A stretch of 64,000 bases of DNA from contig NZ_JANTYS010000033.1 in assembly GCF_024808255.1 (NCBI RefSeq), positions 1-64,000 of the forward strand, given 5' to 3'. Positions 42,675 through 53,000 of this stretch are shown piece after piece (position 1 is the first letter of the stretch; each line of letters opens with the position of its first letter). Source of the DNA: Mucilaginibacter dorajii (lineage in GTDB: Bacteria > Bacteroidota > Bacteroidia > Sphingobacteriales > Sphingobacteriaceae). A program made the position numbers and the translations under genes. The notes under the pieces are model-generated. The model saw only the letters and a program-made list of their open reading frames with translations. It was not told the DNA's origin and did not search any database.

Positions 42675-45629
42675 ATGTTTAAAAGCTATATTTTTAGTTT
42701 AAAAGCGCTTATTGTGGCATTTGTAGTTCTGCTGCAAGGTGCTAAATCGTTTGCCCAATCAAATATTGTTTACTTAAACAGCTCGGCCAGCCAGGTATGG
42801 AAGGTTAAGCCACAGGTTGATGTAAATAATCCAACCGATATTACCCAGGCAAATTATAATACAGCCAATTGGGTGAATGCTATAGTACCCGGAACTGTTT
42901 TTGCATCGTACGTGGCTGCCGGCTTGGAAAACGATCCCAACTTTGGCGATAACATTTATAAAGTGGACCGGGCTAAATACGACCGGAGCTTTTGGTATCG
43001 TACCGAATTTAATGTGCCCGCCAGCTATACTCAAAAAAATGTTTGGTTAAACTTTAAAGGTGTAAACCGCAAAGCCGATATTTATTTAAACGGTAATAAG
43101 CTGGGCACGCTTGATGGTTTTATGCAGCGCGGGCAAATTGATATTACGGGCCTGGTAAACCGTAAGGCTAAAAATATATTAACCGTTTTAGTGTACATCC
43201 CCAAACAGCCCCTGGCCAATGTAGGCAGCCCCAATTATGTATCGAGCGCAAGCTGGGATTGGATGCCTTATGTGCCGGGCCTAAACTCGGGCATTACCGA
43301 TAAGGTCTACCTGAGCAATACCGGCGACCTGACCATCCAGGACCCATGGATTCAAACCAAACTGCCAACCAACGCCAGGGCCGATGTATCGGTGGCCCTT
43401 GAGGTTAAAAACAATTCGTCAAGCGGGCAGCAGGGCTATATTAAAGGGGTGATCAACCCCGGCAATATTGAATTTACCAAAAAGGTTTATGTGGATGCCA
43501 ATGCGACAACTACTGTAAAATTCGACCCTAAGAATTTTGAGCAGCTAATGATCAATCGCCCTAAACTATGGTGGCCAAATGGTTACGGCGACCCTAACTT
43601 GTATGATTGTAAGCTAAGCCTGGTGATGGGCGATGAAGTATCAGATGTGCAAAACATCAAATTCGGCATCAAAAGATATAGCTATGATACTGTTGGGCAC
43701 GTATTGCACGTAGCCATTAACGGCACCCGCGTGTTTATAAAGGGTGGCGACTGGGGTATGGCCGAATATTTATTGCGTTGCCGCGGCAACGAGTACGATA
43801 CCAAGGTAAGGCTGCACAAGGAAATGAATTTTAATATGATCCGCAACTGGGTAGGATCAACCACCGATGAGGAGTTTTACGATGCCTGCGATAAATACGG
43901 GATTATGGTTTGGGATGATTTTTGGCTGAACGCGAACCCCAACCTGCCTGCCGATTTAAATGTGTTTAATGCCAACGTTATTGAGAAGATCAAGCGTTTC
44001 CGGAATCATCCGGCCATCGCGGTTTGGTGTGCCGAAAATGAAGGCTGGTCGGAAGCGCCCATAAACGGATGGTTAAAGGAAAACCTGGCAACGTTTGACG
44101 GGGGCGACCGTTGGTATCAGCCCAATTCGCATGCCGAGAACCTGACCGGCAGCGGGCCATGGGATAGCCGCGATCCGCGTTATTACTTCACCGCTTACCC
44201 CGTAGGCAGCGGTGGCAACATAGGCTGGGGGTTGCGTACCGAATTGGGTACAGCAGTTTTTACCAATTTTGAAAGCTTTAAAAAATTTATGCCGAAAGAA
44301 AACTGGTGGCCACGCAACCAGATGTGGAACCAGCACTTTTTTGGCGAGCTGGCCTTTAATGCCGGTCCGGATAATTACGACCGCAGCATTACCGTTGGCT
44401 ACGGCGCGCCTACAGGCATTGAAGATTATTGCCGCAAAGCCCAGTTTGTAAACATCGAAACCAATAAGGCCATGTTTGAAGGCTGGCAGGATCATATCGG
44501 CGAAGACGCGTCGGGCCTGATGACCTGGATGAGTCAATCGGCATACCCATCAATGGTATGGCAAACCTATGATTACTATTACGACCTGACCGGTGCCTTT
44601 TGGGGAGCCAAAAAGGCCTGCGAGCCAATACACATCCAGTGGAACCCTGTTAACAATGCCGTTAAAGTGGTAAACACCACCCGTGCCGATATGGAAGGCC
44701 TGACCGCCCAGGCCGAGATCTACAACCTTGACGGGCAACTGGTAAAAAGGTATAACCAAACACAGGTGGTGGATGCGCTATCAAATAGTGCTGTAGAGTG
44801 CTTCAGGCTTAATTTAAGCGAGAGTAAGGCTAACCTGGCGCTTAATAAGTTTGTTTATGCATCATCGTCAACCAATGGCGACCCAAGCCTGGTAAACGAT
44901 GGCAATAACAATACCCGCTGGGCCAGCAACTACAATGATAATGAATGGATCTACGTAGATTTGGGTAAAGAGCAGGTGGTAAATGGTGTTGGTTTAAACT
45001 GGGAAGATGCTTACCCCAAATCATTTAAGATCCAGGTATCTGATGATGCCAAAAACTGGCGCGATGTTTATTCAACCAACGATGGCAGGGCAGGGCAGCA
45101 GCAGGTATCTTTTACCGAAGCTACCGTCAGGTACGTGCGGATGCTGGGTGTTGAGCGCGCCACCTCATGGGGCTATTCGTTATGGAATTTTGAAGTTTAC
45201 CAGGGCGATGTAGCCAGCGAAGGTCTTTCGGATGTGCATTTTATCAAACTGAAACTAACCGATAAAACCGGCAAGCTGGTATCTGATAACTTTTACTGGA
45301 GGGGCAACAAACGTAAAGATTATACCGCGTTAAACACCCTCCCAAAGGTAGACCTGAAAGTAAGCTACAAAACCACCCGGGCCGATGGTAAGTATCTTGT
45401 TACAGCCCAGGTAACCAACCCGGCATCGTCAAAAGCAGTGGCCTTTGGCATTAGGGTACAAGCCCTGCGGGCCTCCACAGACGAGCAGGTACTGCCGGCA
45501 ATTGTTAACGATAATTATTTCTCGCTACTGCAAGGTGAAACCAAAATAGTTAAGATTGAATTTGCCGATGATGCACTGGGCAATGACACCATCAAACTTG
45601 TAGCTGATCCATACAATAACCGTAAATAG
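42675..45629 (+). CDS. Secreted GH2 exo-beta-glycosidase with inserted discoidin/CBM32-like domain
   Basis: This 984-residue protein has a signal peptide ending KSFAQ (about 28). The GH2 sugar-binding domain (45-190) and Ig-like domain (210-320) lead into the TIM barrel (330-600), with the acid/base Glu in WCAENEG near 453 and the probable nucleophile in RTELGTA near 521. The overall form resembles exo-beta-glucosaminidase and beta-mannosidase relatives more than beta-galactosidases. A discoidin/F5-8C-like module (about 718-850, NLALNKFVYASSS to WNFEVY) interrupts a C-terminal Ig-like domain that resumes at VHFIKLKLTDKTG. It is the first gene of the polysaccharide locus and acts in the periplasm or at the surface. 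Confidence 0.88.
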   Translation: MFKSYIFSLKALIVAFVVLLQGAKSFAQSNIVYLNSSASQVWKVKPQVDVNNPTDITQANYNTANWVNAIVPGTVFASYVAAGLENDPNFGDNIYKVDRAKYDRSFWYRTEFNVPASYTQKNVWLNFKGVNRKADIYLNGNKLGTLDGFMQRGQIDITGLVNRKAKNILTVLVYIPKQPLANVGSPNYVSSASWDWMPYVPGLNSGITDKVYLSNTGDLTIQDPWIQTKLPTNARADVSVALEVKNNSSSGQQGYIKGVINPGNIEFTKKVYVDANATTTVKFDPKNFEQLMINRPKLWWPNGYGDPNLYDCKLSLVMGDEVSDVQNIKFGIKRYSYDTVGHVLHVAINGTRVFIKGGDWGMAEYLLRCRGNEYDTKVRLHKEMNFNMIRNWVGSTTDEEFYDACDKYGIMVWDDFWLNANPNLPADLNVFNANVIEKIKRFRNHPAIAVWCAENEGWSEAPINGWLKENLATFDGGDRWYQPNSHAENLTGSGPWDSRDPRYYFTAYPVGSGGNIGWGLRTELGTAVFTNFESFKKFMPKENWWPRNQMWNQHFFGELAFNAGPDNYDRSITVGYGAPTGIEDYCRKAQFVNIETNKAMFEGWQDHIGEDASGLMTWMSQSAYPSMVWQTYDYYYDLTGAFWGAKKACEPIHIQWNPVNNAVKVVNTTRADMEGLTAQAEIYNLDGQLVKRYNQTQVVDALSNSAVECFRLNLSESKANLALNKFVYASSSTNGDPSLVNDGNNNTRWASNYNDNEWIYVDLGKEQVVNGVGLNWEDAYPKSFKIQVSDDAKNWRDVYSTNDGRAGQQQVSFTEATVRYVRMLGVERATSWGYSLWNFEVYQGDVASEGLSDVHFIKLKLTDKTGKLVSDNFYWRGNKRKDYTALNTLPKVDLKVSYKTTRADGKYLVTAQVTNPASSKAVAFGIRVQALRASTDEQVLPAIVNDNYFSLLQGETKIVKIEFADDALGNDTIKLVADPYNNRK

Positions 45630-45639
45630 GATCATTTTT

Positions 45640-45667
45640 GTAGAGACGCATTACATGCGTCTCCCGC
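45640..45667. repeat. GTAGAGACGC palindrome, second locus
   Basis: GTAGAGACGCA, then TTACATG, then CGTCTCCCGC: a short form of the repeat at 10155-10258, directly after the GH2 stop. The word CGTGCAAATC that follows is similar to the GATTTGCACG beside the first copy. Confidence 0.7.
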
Positions 45668-45702
45668 GTGCAAATCCTTCATGCATTGTCAACATAAATA
45701 AA

Positions 45703-45736
45703 AACAGCCTTTACAAAATGTAAGGGTTGCTTTTTG
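45703..45736 (+). terminator. Probable terminator after the GH2 gene
   Basis: CAGCCTTTACA and TGTAAGGGTTG pair with G-U and minor mismatches around an AAA loop, followed by CTTTTTG. It lies about 75 bases past the GH2 stop. Confidence 0.55.
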
Positions 45737-45809
45737 TTATGCACCCCTCGGGCAATTATCCACCAATGACATTTTTTCCGGCAGTCGACTTTAACAATTT
45801 TATTTGTTA

Positions 45810-45834
45810 TCATTGTGTTGTTGCAACACAATGA
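45810..45834. promoter_or_regulatory. 25-base perfect dyad upstream of the esterase gene
   Basis: TCATTGTGTTG and CAACACAATGA (11 bases each) flank the triplet TTG. It has no T-run after it, so a terminator is unlikely. It lies 171 bases before the esterase start, inside a 375-base gap. An operator for a dimeric regulator is possible; none is encoded next to it. Confidence 0.45.
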
Positions 45835-46004
45835 CGGCGGGCGCTACTTTTATCTTTCGGGTAGAATTTTGATCATGTCATTGCCAATATAAATCAGATT
45901 TTTTAAAAATAGATCAGCTAACTTGTAGTTTGTAGCTGCTTGTTTATTTATTATAGGTTATTTATAAATTTATTGCAGTTTACTTTCAATAATTTGGTCA
46001 TTTT

Positions 46005-46880
46005 ATGAAGCTTTTTTGCACCTTTTTTATAACCGGCGTTTTCATGGGGATGTTTGTAACAAAAGGTTTTGCCGCCCGGGTTGATACCCTGCAGGTGCAG
46101 AGTAAAGTGATGCAAAAGGTGATCAAAGCCGCCGTGGTTTTGCCCGATGCATACAAGGGTTCAACTAAAACCTTCCCGGTTATATACCTGCTGCATGGCG
46201 GAACCGGCAACTATCGCGACTGGCTTTCTAAAACCGATGACAAGCTATTGCTCCATAAACTTGCCGACCAATACCAGGTAATTATTGTAACACCCGATGG
46301 CGGGCCGATGAGTTATTATTTTGATAGCCAGTTAGATAAAGCAAGTCAGTATGAGACTTTTATAACCAAAGAGCTTGTGCAGCAGGTTGATGGTACATAC
46401 CGTACCATTAACAATCGTAAAGGGCGTATTATAGCGGGCCTGTCTATGGGCGGGCATGGTGCATTATACCTTTCTGCGCTTCATCCGGATTTGTACTGCG
46501 CTGCCGGGAGCATGAGCGGCGTAGCCGACCTGAATACCGCCATCTGGCACGTGCCTGCCGATTTTGCCAAATCAAGAGATCAAAATTTTGAAAATCTTCT
46601 TGGCCCTAAAAAGGAGGGAGGGAACCCTTATCCAGGCTATTCGGTTGTGACACTGGTAGATAAGATTAAAGCCAACGATGTAAAACTGATATTTGATTGC
46701 GGCTCTGAAGATATCATGATAGAGCCCAACCGTGAGTTGCATAAGCTGCTCACCGAAGCTAATGTACCGCATGATTACATTGAACGGCCCGGCAAGCACG
46801 AATGGCCGTACTGGTCGAAGGCTGTGCCTTTTCAATTCCTGTTTTTCTATAATGTGTTGAAAGCTAACGGGGCTCTGTAA
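46005..46880 (+). CDS. Secreted esterase D / CE1-like alpha/beta hydrolase
   Basis: This 291-residue exported hydrolase has a signal peptide ending near residue 24 (KGFAA). The motifs are IYLLHGGTGNYRDW (oxyanion region, about 65), the nucleophile elbow GLSMGGHGAL near 148, Asp in FDCGSEDIM near 231 and His in PGKHEWPYW near 269. It belongs to the putative-esterase family that includes feruloyl and acetyl-xylan esterases of CE1 as well as S-formylglutathione hydrolase. Within this locus it would remove acyl or feruloyl groups that block glycoside hydrolases. The ester type is inferred. Confidence 0.85.
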   Translation: MKLFCTFFITGVFMGMFVTKGFAARVDTLQVQSKVMQKVIKAAVVLPDAYKGSTKTFPVIYLLHGGTGNYRDWLSKTDDKLLLHKLADQYQVIIVTPDGGPMSYYFDSQLDKASQYETFITKELVQQVDGTYRTINNRKGRIIAGLSMGGHGALYLSALHPDLYCAAGSMSGVADLNTAIWHVPADFAKSRDQNFENLLGPKKEGGNPYPGYSVVTLVDKIKANDVKLIFDCGSEDIMIEPNRELHKLLTEANVPHDYIERPGKHEWPYWSKAVPFQFLFFYNVLKANGAL

Positions 46881-47002
46881 AATCTGATCAGGGTTTCAAC
46901 CCTTTAAAATGGATGCGAGCCTCTGCCAACTATCGTTTTCCCTTTATCGTTATACCATTCGCGGATCTAAAGTTGGAATAGGGAAAGATGGTATGCCATA
47001 AA

Positions 47003-47053
47003 ACGGCGGAATATTAATTGTTTAAATAACAATTAATATTCCGCCGTTTTTTT
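47003..47053 (+). terminator. Strong hairpin terminator after the esterase gene
   Basis: Perfect 20-base arms (47003-47022 and 47028-47047) with a five-base loop are followed by a run of seven T. It lies 120 bases beyond the esterase stop. The 322-base gap holds no other feature I can support. Confidence 0.85.
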
Positions 47054-47202
47054 ATATTGCGCACTGATACTGCGTGTGCTCTTTGTCCCCGGGTTAAGTC
47101 AATCGGGTACAGTTCCGCTGGATATCGGGAATGATGAGGTATACAATCGTATTTCAAGATTCCGTATTTGAATGACCAATTATATAAACAACAAATACAT
47201 AC

Positions 47203-49344
47203 ATGAAAAGAATCGTTTTATTAGGCGTTTTTATCGGCTTTTACACCACGCTCCTGGCGCAGCCCAAACAAAATTTCAGCGCCTACCTGTTTACTTATTT
47301 TACCGGCGGAAAAGGCGGCGAACACATCCGTTTCGCGCTGAGTAATGATGGTTACCACTTTAGGGCATTAAATAAAAACCAGCCCGTGCTGGATGCCGCG
47401 CTGATCAGCGCTACCGGTGGCGTTCGCGATTCGCATATATTACGTGGAGCCGATGGCAAAACCTTTTATATGGTGGCAACCGACATGAACACCGAAAAAT
47501 ATGGCTGGGGACCGGATTATGCCATGGTTTTACTTAAATCAACCGACCTTGTACACTGGGCATCAACATCAATAGATATTACTAAAACGTTCAACAAGTT
47601 TGCAGGTGTAAACAGGGTTTGGGCACCTCAAACTATTTATGACCCGCAAGTTAATAAGTATATGATATATTGGTCGATGCGCTTTGGTGAAGAAGCGGAT
47701 AAAATTTATTACGCCTATGCAAATAAAGATTTTACAGGTTTGGAAACCGAGCCTAAGCAGCTCTTTTTTAAACCTGATGGTGGTGCCTGTATTGATGGGG
47801 ATATTGTTTATAAAGACAAAAAGTATTACCTTTTTTTTAAAACAGAAGGCTCGGGCGCAGGTATAAAAATAGCGGTGTCTGATAAGCTTACCTCGGGCTA
47901 TGTACTGCGCGATAAATATGTGCAGCAAACAAAAGATCCGGTTGAGGGCGCAGGTACTTTCAAATTAAATAACAGCAACAGCTATATTTTAATGTACGAC
48001 ATGTATACCCAGGGAAAATACCAATTTACCCGCACTAATGACCTGGAGCACTTTAAGCTTATAGATGATGAGGTATCAATGAACTTTCACCCACGCCATG
48101 GCACTATAATGCCTATTACTGCCCGGGAGGCCGCATTGTTAACAGCCAGGTGGGAAACAACCGAGGATGTGCTGCTTTCGGCCGGAAACAAGCAAATAAA
48201 AACTATCAATATTGTATTTAATGATGCGGGTCATGAGCTTTATCTGCCTGTAAAACCGGGTACAAATTTACGCTCATTTGATCCTCAATTCACCTTGTTC
48301 CCAGGTGTTCATATCAGTCCGGCAACTCCCCGGGATTTTACCAAAGGTGCTGTTAGTTATTCTGTATCCATAGGTAATAAAAAGCCACAGGTTATTAAAG
48401 TTACGGTTGAAGAAACCCACAATCCGGCGTTGACAGGTTACTACGCCGATCCCGAAATACTATACGCTCAAAAAACGGGGAAGTTCTATATTTATCCTAC
48501 CAGCGATGGGTTTGACGGCTGGTCTGGTAATTATTTTAAGGCTTTTTCTTCTGCCGATATGGTAACCTGGAAAGATGAAGGTAAGATTCTTGATTTGCCG
48601 AAAGATGTAAGCTGGGCAAAAAAGAATGCCTGGGCGCCTTGTATCATCGAGCAAAAAACCGAAAACGGGTTTAAATATTTTTATTACTTCGCCGCAGGGC
48701 AAAAAATAGGAGTGGCTACGGCAAGTGATCCTGCAGGACCGTTTACAGATTCGGGTAAACCCCTGCTTGCCCAGTTACCTGATGGTGTAAAAGGCGGACA
48801 GCAAATTGACCCGGATGTTTTTGCCGATCCGCAAACAGGTAAAAACTATTTGTATTGGGGCAATGGCTATATGGCCGTGGCCGAATTAAATGCCGACATG
48901 GTATCGTTGGTGCCGGGTACAACCAAAATTCTGACGCCATACGCGCATTACAATGAGGGCACCTATGTTTTTTACCGGCAAGGTACTTATTACTTTATGT
49001 GGTCGGAAAATGATACACGTAGCCCCGATTATAGTGTTCATTACGGAACTTCCAAATCACCTTACGGCCCTATACAAATTCCCGAAAACAACACAGTACT
49101 TACTAAAGATGCCGCTAAAGGGATTTACGGAACAGGTCATAATTCCGTTATCCAGGTACCAGGTACTGATGAGTGGTATATAGTGTATCATCGTTTTAAT
49201 TACCCAAAAGGAATTACAATGGGTGATGCAGCCGGATTTAACAGGGAAGTTTGTATTGATAAAATGGAGTTTAATAGCGATGGAACTATCAAACCTGTAA
49301 TTCCAACGCATTCGGGAATTAAGCCGGTACACCTGAAAAAATAA
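47203..49344 (+). CDS. Secreted tandem GH43-like protein
   Basis: This 713-residue protein has a signal peptide of about 19 residues (TTLLAQ). Two GH43-type propellers follow. The N-terminal one (about 22-310) has GGVRDSHILRGADGKTFYMV and TNDLEHFKL. A short domain follows (about 320-410). The C-terminal one (about 412-705) has a full GH43 set: base Asp in GYYADPEIL, pKa-tuning Asp in QIDPDVFAD, acid Glu in YNEGTYVFYRQGTYYFMW, and GHNSVIQVPGTDEWYIVYHR. The C-terminal module looks active; the first may be active on another linkage or only binding. Such enzymes usually release arabinofuranose, xylose or galactose. Confidence 0.85.
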   Translation: MKRIVLLGVFIGFYTTLLAQPKQNFSAYLFTYFTGGKGGEHIRFALSNDGYHFRALNKNQPVLDAALISATGGVRDSHILRGADGKTFYMVATDMNTEKYGWGPDYAMVLLKSTDLVHWASTSIDITKTFNKFAGVNRVWAPQTIYDPQVNKYMIYWSMRFGEEADKIYYAYANKDFTGLETEPKQLFFKPDGGACIDGDIVYKDKKYYLFFKTEGSGAGIKIAVSDKLTSGYVLRDKYVQQTKDPVEGAGTFKLNNSNSYILMYDMYTQGKYQFTRTNDLEHFKLIDDEVSMNFHPRHGTIMPITAREAALLTARWETTEDVLLSAGNKQIKTINIVFNDAGHELYLPVKPGTNLRSFDPQFTLFPGVHISPATPRDFTKGAVSYSVSIGNKKPQVIKVTVEETHNPALTGYYADPEILYAQKTGKFYIYPTSDGFDGWSGNYFKAFSSADMVTWKDEGKILDLPKDVSWAKKNAWAPCIIEQKTENGFKYFYYFAAGQKIGVATASDPAGPFTDSGKPLLAQLPDGVKGGQQIDPDVFADPQTGKNYLYWGNGYMAVAELNADMVSLVPGTTKILTPYAHYNEGTYVFYRQGTYYFMWSENDTRSPDYSVHYGTSKSPYGPIQIPENNTVLTKDAAKGIYGTGHNSVIQVPGTDEWYIVYHRFNYPKGITMGDAAGFNREVCIDKMEFNSDGTIKPVIPTHSGIKPVHLKK

Positions 49345-49381
49345 GCAAAATCCGGGGTTAAATAGCTTATGCGCTATAAAA

Positions 49382-49413
49382 AGGGGCTGTCTCAAAAAGG
49401 CAGCCTCTTTTTA
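49382..49413 (+). terminator. Terminator after the tandem GH43 gene
   Basis: Eleven-base arms (49382-49392 and 49398-49408) with two G-U pairs and a five-base loop are followed by TTTTTATTTT. It lies about 40 bases past the stop. Confidence 0.8.
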
Positions 49414-50013
49414 TTTTAACGCTTAATTACCAGTCTACGTTTTGCTTTCAAGATGTATGTGCTTGGATTTTTCGAAGGTGTTATGATGGACGTGATTGCA
49501 GGTGCTAAATTGGGAGTATAGGAGTGGGGGTAGTATACAAACCGGAATAGTCTATTGAATGGGATATATCGCCTTTTTTGTATAAACTTTTACTATGAAA
49601 TCATTGAAAAGTGTTTTTTTAACCTAAAACTCTTTTTTTGTCCCTTCTTTTTTGCAGGTTAGCCCCTTTTGTTTTCGATGTTTTTCAAAGACTTTGCCTT
49701 CTTGAATGGATATATCAAAAGGGCCATTCGTATTAACCAATTATTCCATTAATTAAAAAACATCATGAGAAAAATGCTGAAAGTAGCGGATGCTCTAAAA
49801 AAGATGCCGCCAGCATCTTAATTGAAACCTGTTCACCAAAATGCCAGGATAAATTCCTGATCTGCGCAACTGTTTGTTATTGTTAATGCTGCGAGCTGTA
49901 TTGAGTACATTGATATCATGCTTTTTGGTTGCAGGCGTGTCATCGCCAGCTGCACTAACATATAGCTGCCCTTGTTTATTGAACTAACCAGCTTGAATTT
50001 TAATAACCCAATT
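49414..50013. other. 600-base leader region before susC
   Basis: I see no gene here. Two tiny frames (49453-49521, 22 codons; 49764-49820, 18 codons) are within chance. The region probably holds the SusC promoter and a long 5' leader, as is usual for such pairs. Confidence 0.4.
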
Positions 50014-53000
50014 ATGAAACGAAAATTACTTATTCCAAATTATTTTTATTCCAAGGGGTTTCGCGCCACATTTAAAACTTTGGCATTATTTATATTGCCA
50101 ATTGGTGCAAGTGCGTCAACCCCTAATTTAATAACTCACAACAGTAGTACTGTAATGGCCAAAATAGCTTTTAATAAAGCTGCGATTACTGTAAAAGGAT
50201 CTGTTGTAGATGCTACTGATGGCCAGCCGCTGGTGGGGGTTTCTATTAGTATAAAGGGAACCAACAAAGGAGCCCTAAGTGATTTAAAAGGCAACTTTCA
50301 ACTTACCAATGTACCGGAAAATGCCGTACTTGTTGTAACCTATATCTCTTATGAGAAAGTTGAAATTGCAGTAAGCGGAAAGACTGATATTGCCATAAAA
50401 CTTCAGCCCTCAATGAAAACCCTGGGCGACGTAGTGGTAGTTGGTTACGGTACGCAGAAGAAAGAAAACCTTACCGGCTCTGTAGGTATTGTAAATACAC
50501 AGGATTTAGAAAGCAGGCCCTTAACAAACACCAGCCAGGCTTTGCAGGGCACTGTCTCCGGCGTTTTTGCGCTGCAAAGCTCGGGTAAACCTGGCGATGA
50601 TAACACGGTTATAGACATCCGTGGGGTAGGAACTTTTGGAGATAATTCTCCATTGGTGTTAGTGGATGGTTTTCCCGGGAGCATCGGCGACGTAAATCCT
50701 AACGATGTTCAATCAATTTCGGTATTGAAAGATGCCGCATCATCCGCTATTTACGGAAACCGTGCGGCAAACGGCGTTATTTTGATTACTACCAAGCGAG
50801 GATCAGCAGGCAAAGTTCGTGTTAACTATAGTGGATATGCCGGTATCCAAAGTCCTACGAGGTTGCCCAATGTATTAAATTCTGTTCAATATACTACCCT
50901 TTACAACGAGGCGGCCGTAAATACCGGGTCGGCACCGGCGTATCCCGATTCGATCATTCAAAAATACGCGGCGCACAATAATCCATTATATCCTGATATC
51001 AATTATTTCAAGGTATACTACGGTAATGCCTATATGCAAAATCATCGTGTAAGCGTAACCGGGGGAAGTGACAACGTCAACTATGCATTTATGCTGGGCC
51101 ACTTAGATCAGGATGGAATCCTGGTGGCAACCAATTACAAAAAAACAGACTTCCGTCTTAACCTTGATACTTACCACCTAAAAGATAAAAGGCTGCGTGT
51201 TTCGGGAAATATCTCTGGTAATTTAGGGGTAAAAAACGAACCAACCGACCTTTGGAACGCTGAGTGGTATTCTACCCTCGCCCCAATACATCCCCTCAAG
51301 GATGCAAACGGAAACTGGGTATCAGTTAACGGTGAACGTAATTATTATGGGGAAATTAAAGAGGGCAGTACAAGCCTGCAAAAGCGTTACAACTTTAGCG
51401 GGCAGGCAGAAGCAGAATATAAAATTCTGCCAGGGCTGAGCGCGCAACTTACTTACAATTATAGCGCTATATACACCAACACAAACGCCTTTCATGCCAA
51501 TGTAACGCTGCAAAACCAAAACGGAACAGTTACACAACTGCCTTCAGATCTCAATGTAACCAACGAGCTTGACGGCCATTCGCTGCTTACCGGTTTACTG
51601 AAATACAATAAGACATTTAATCGGCATTCATTCAATTTATTAGGTGGTTATAGCGAAGAAGAGTTTACTTACGATTGGCAAAGTGGCTTTCGCTCACATT
51701 TTGTGAACAATACACAACGTGTACTGAATCTTGGCGACGCTGCTACGCAAACCAACAACTCGGGCAGTTATGACCTTGGCCTTCGTTCGTTTTTCGGCCG
51801 TTTTAACTATGCATTCGATGATAAATATTTATTTGAAGCCAATGTTAGGCGGGATGGTGCTTCCAGGTTTGCACAAGGCAAGCAATGGGGTACATTTCCG
51901 TCATTCTCGGCCGCATGGGTTTTATCGAAAGAAGATTTTATGAAAAACGTGAGTTGGCTGGATTTTGCAAAAATCCGCGCTTCCTGGGGGCGTTTAGGTA
52001 ATCAAAATATAAGTAATTACTATAATGGCAGCGATATCCTTAGCTCTGGTCAAAATTATTCGTTTGGCGGAACTCTCTACTCGGGTGTTGCCATTACACA
52101 AATGACCAACAAGGATCTCACCTGGGAAACAGCTCAGCAACTGGATTTGGGGCTTGACATCTCTTTGCATAACAATATTGAAATTACTGCAGATTATTTT
52201 GATAAAAGGACTAAAAACTTACTGTTAACCCAACAGATTCCGCTAACGATGGCTGAGGCAGCGCCATGGGCTAATGCCGGCGAAGTGCAAAACAAGGGCT
52301 TTGAGCTTGGCATCACCTATAGAAAAACGTTTGACAATGGCATTAAATTAAGAACATCCCTAAATGTTTCCCACATCGTCAACAAAATTACCAGTATGGA
52401 TGTGCCTCAGCAGTATACCTCGCCAAAAGCGATTGTTGTTGGCTCGGCTATAAATTCATTCTACGGTTATCAGATGACAGGTATTTACCAGATTTCTGAC
52501 TTTACATGGCAAAGCAACAGCGATCCATCCATTCCTTACGCCAACCGTACTTATACGCTTAAACCGGGTGTAGTTAAAGTAAGCGATTACAATGCCCAAC
52601 CCGGCGACATTAAATATGCAGATCTTAACGGAGACGGTATAGTTGACCAAAATCATGATCGCAAAATCATCGGTAAGCAGTTTCCTGATGTAACCTATGC
52701 TTTTAACTTCAATGTAGCCTGGAAAGGTTTAGATCTGGGGGTATTTTTACAAGGTGTGCAAGGCATGCAAGGTTATACCTACTATGAAATAGCTTCGCCT
52801 TTCAGTGGCTTTGCAAACGTTGGTTCATGGTGGTTAAACAGGTGGACACCGCAAAATCCATCCAACACTTATCCCCGTTTGACATTGGATGGTGTAAGAA
52901 ACAATATCCACTCTTCTTTTTATGTGGAAAATGCATCATACCTAAGGATTAAAAATATTGAATTAGGATATACTTTAAGTCCGGCTGCTATTAAAAAGAT

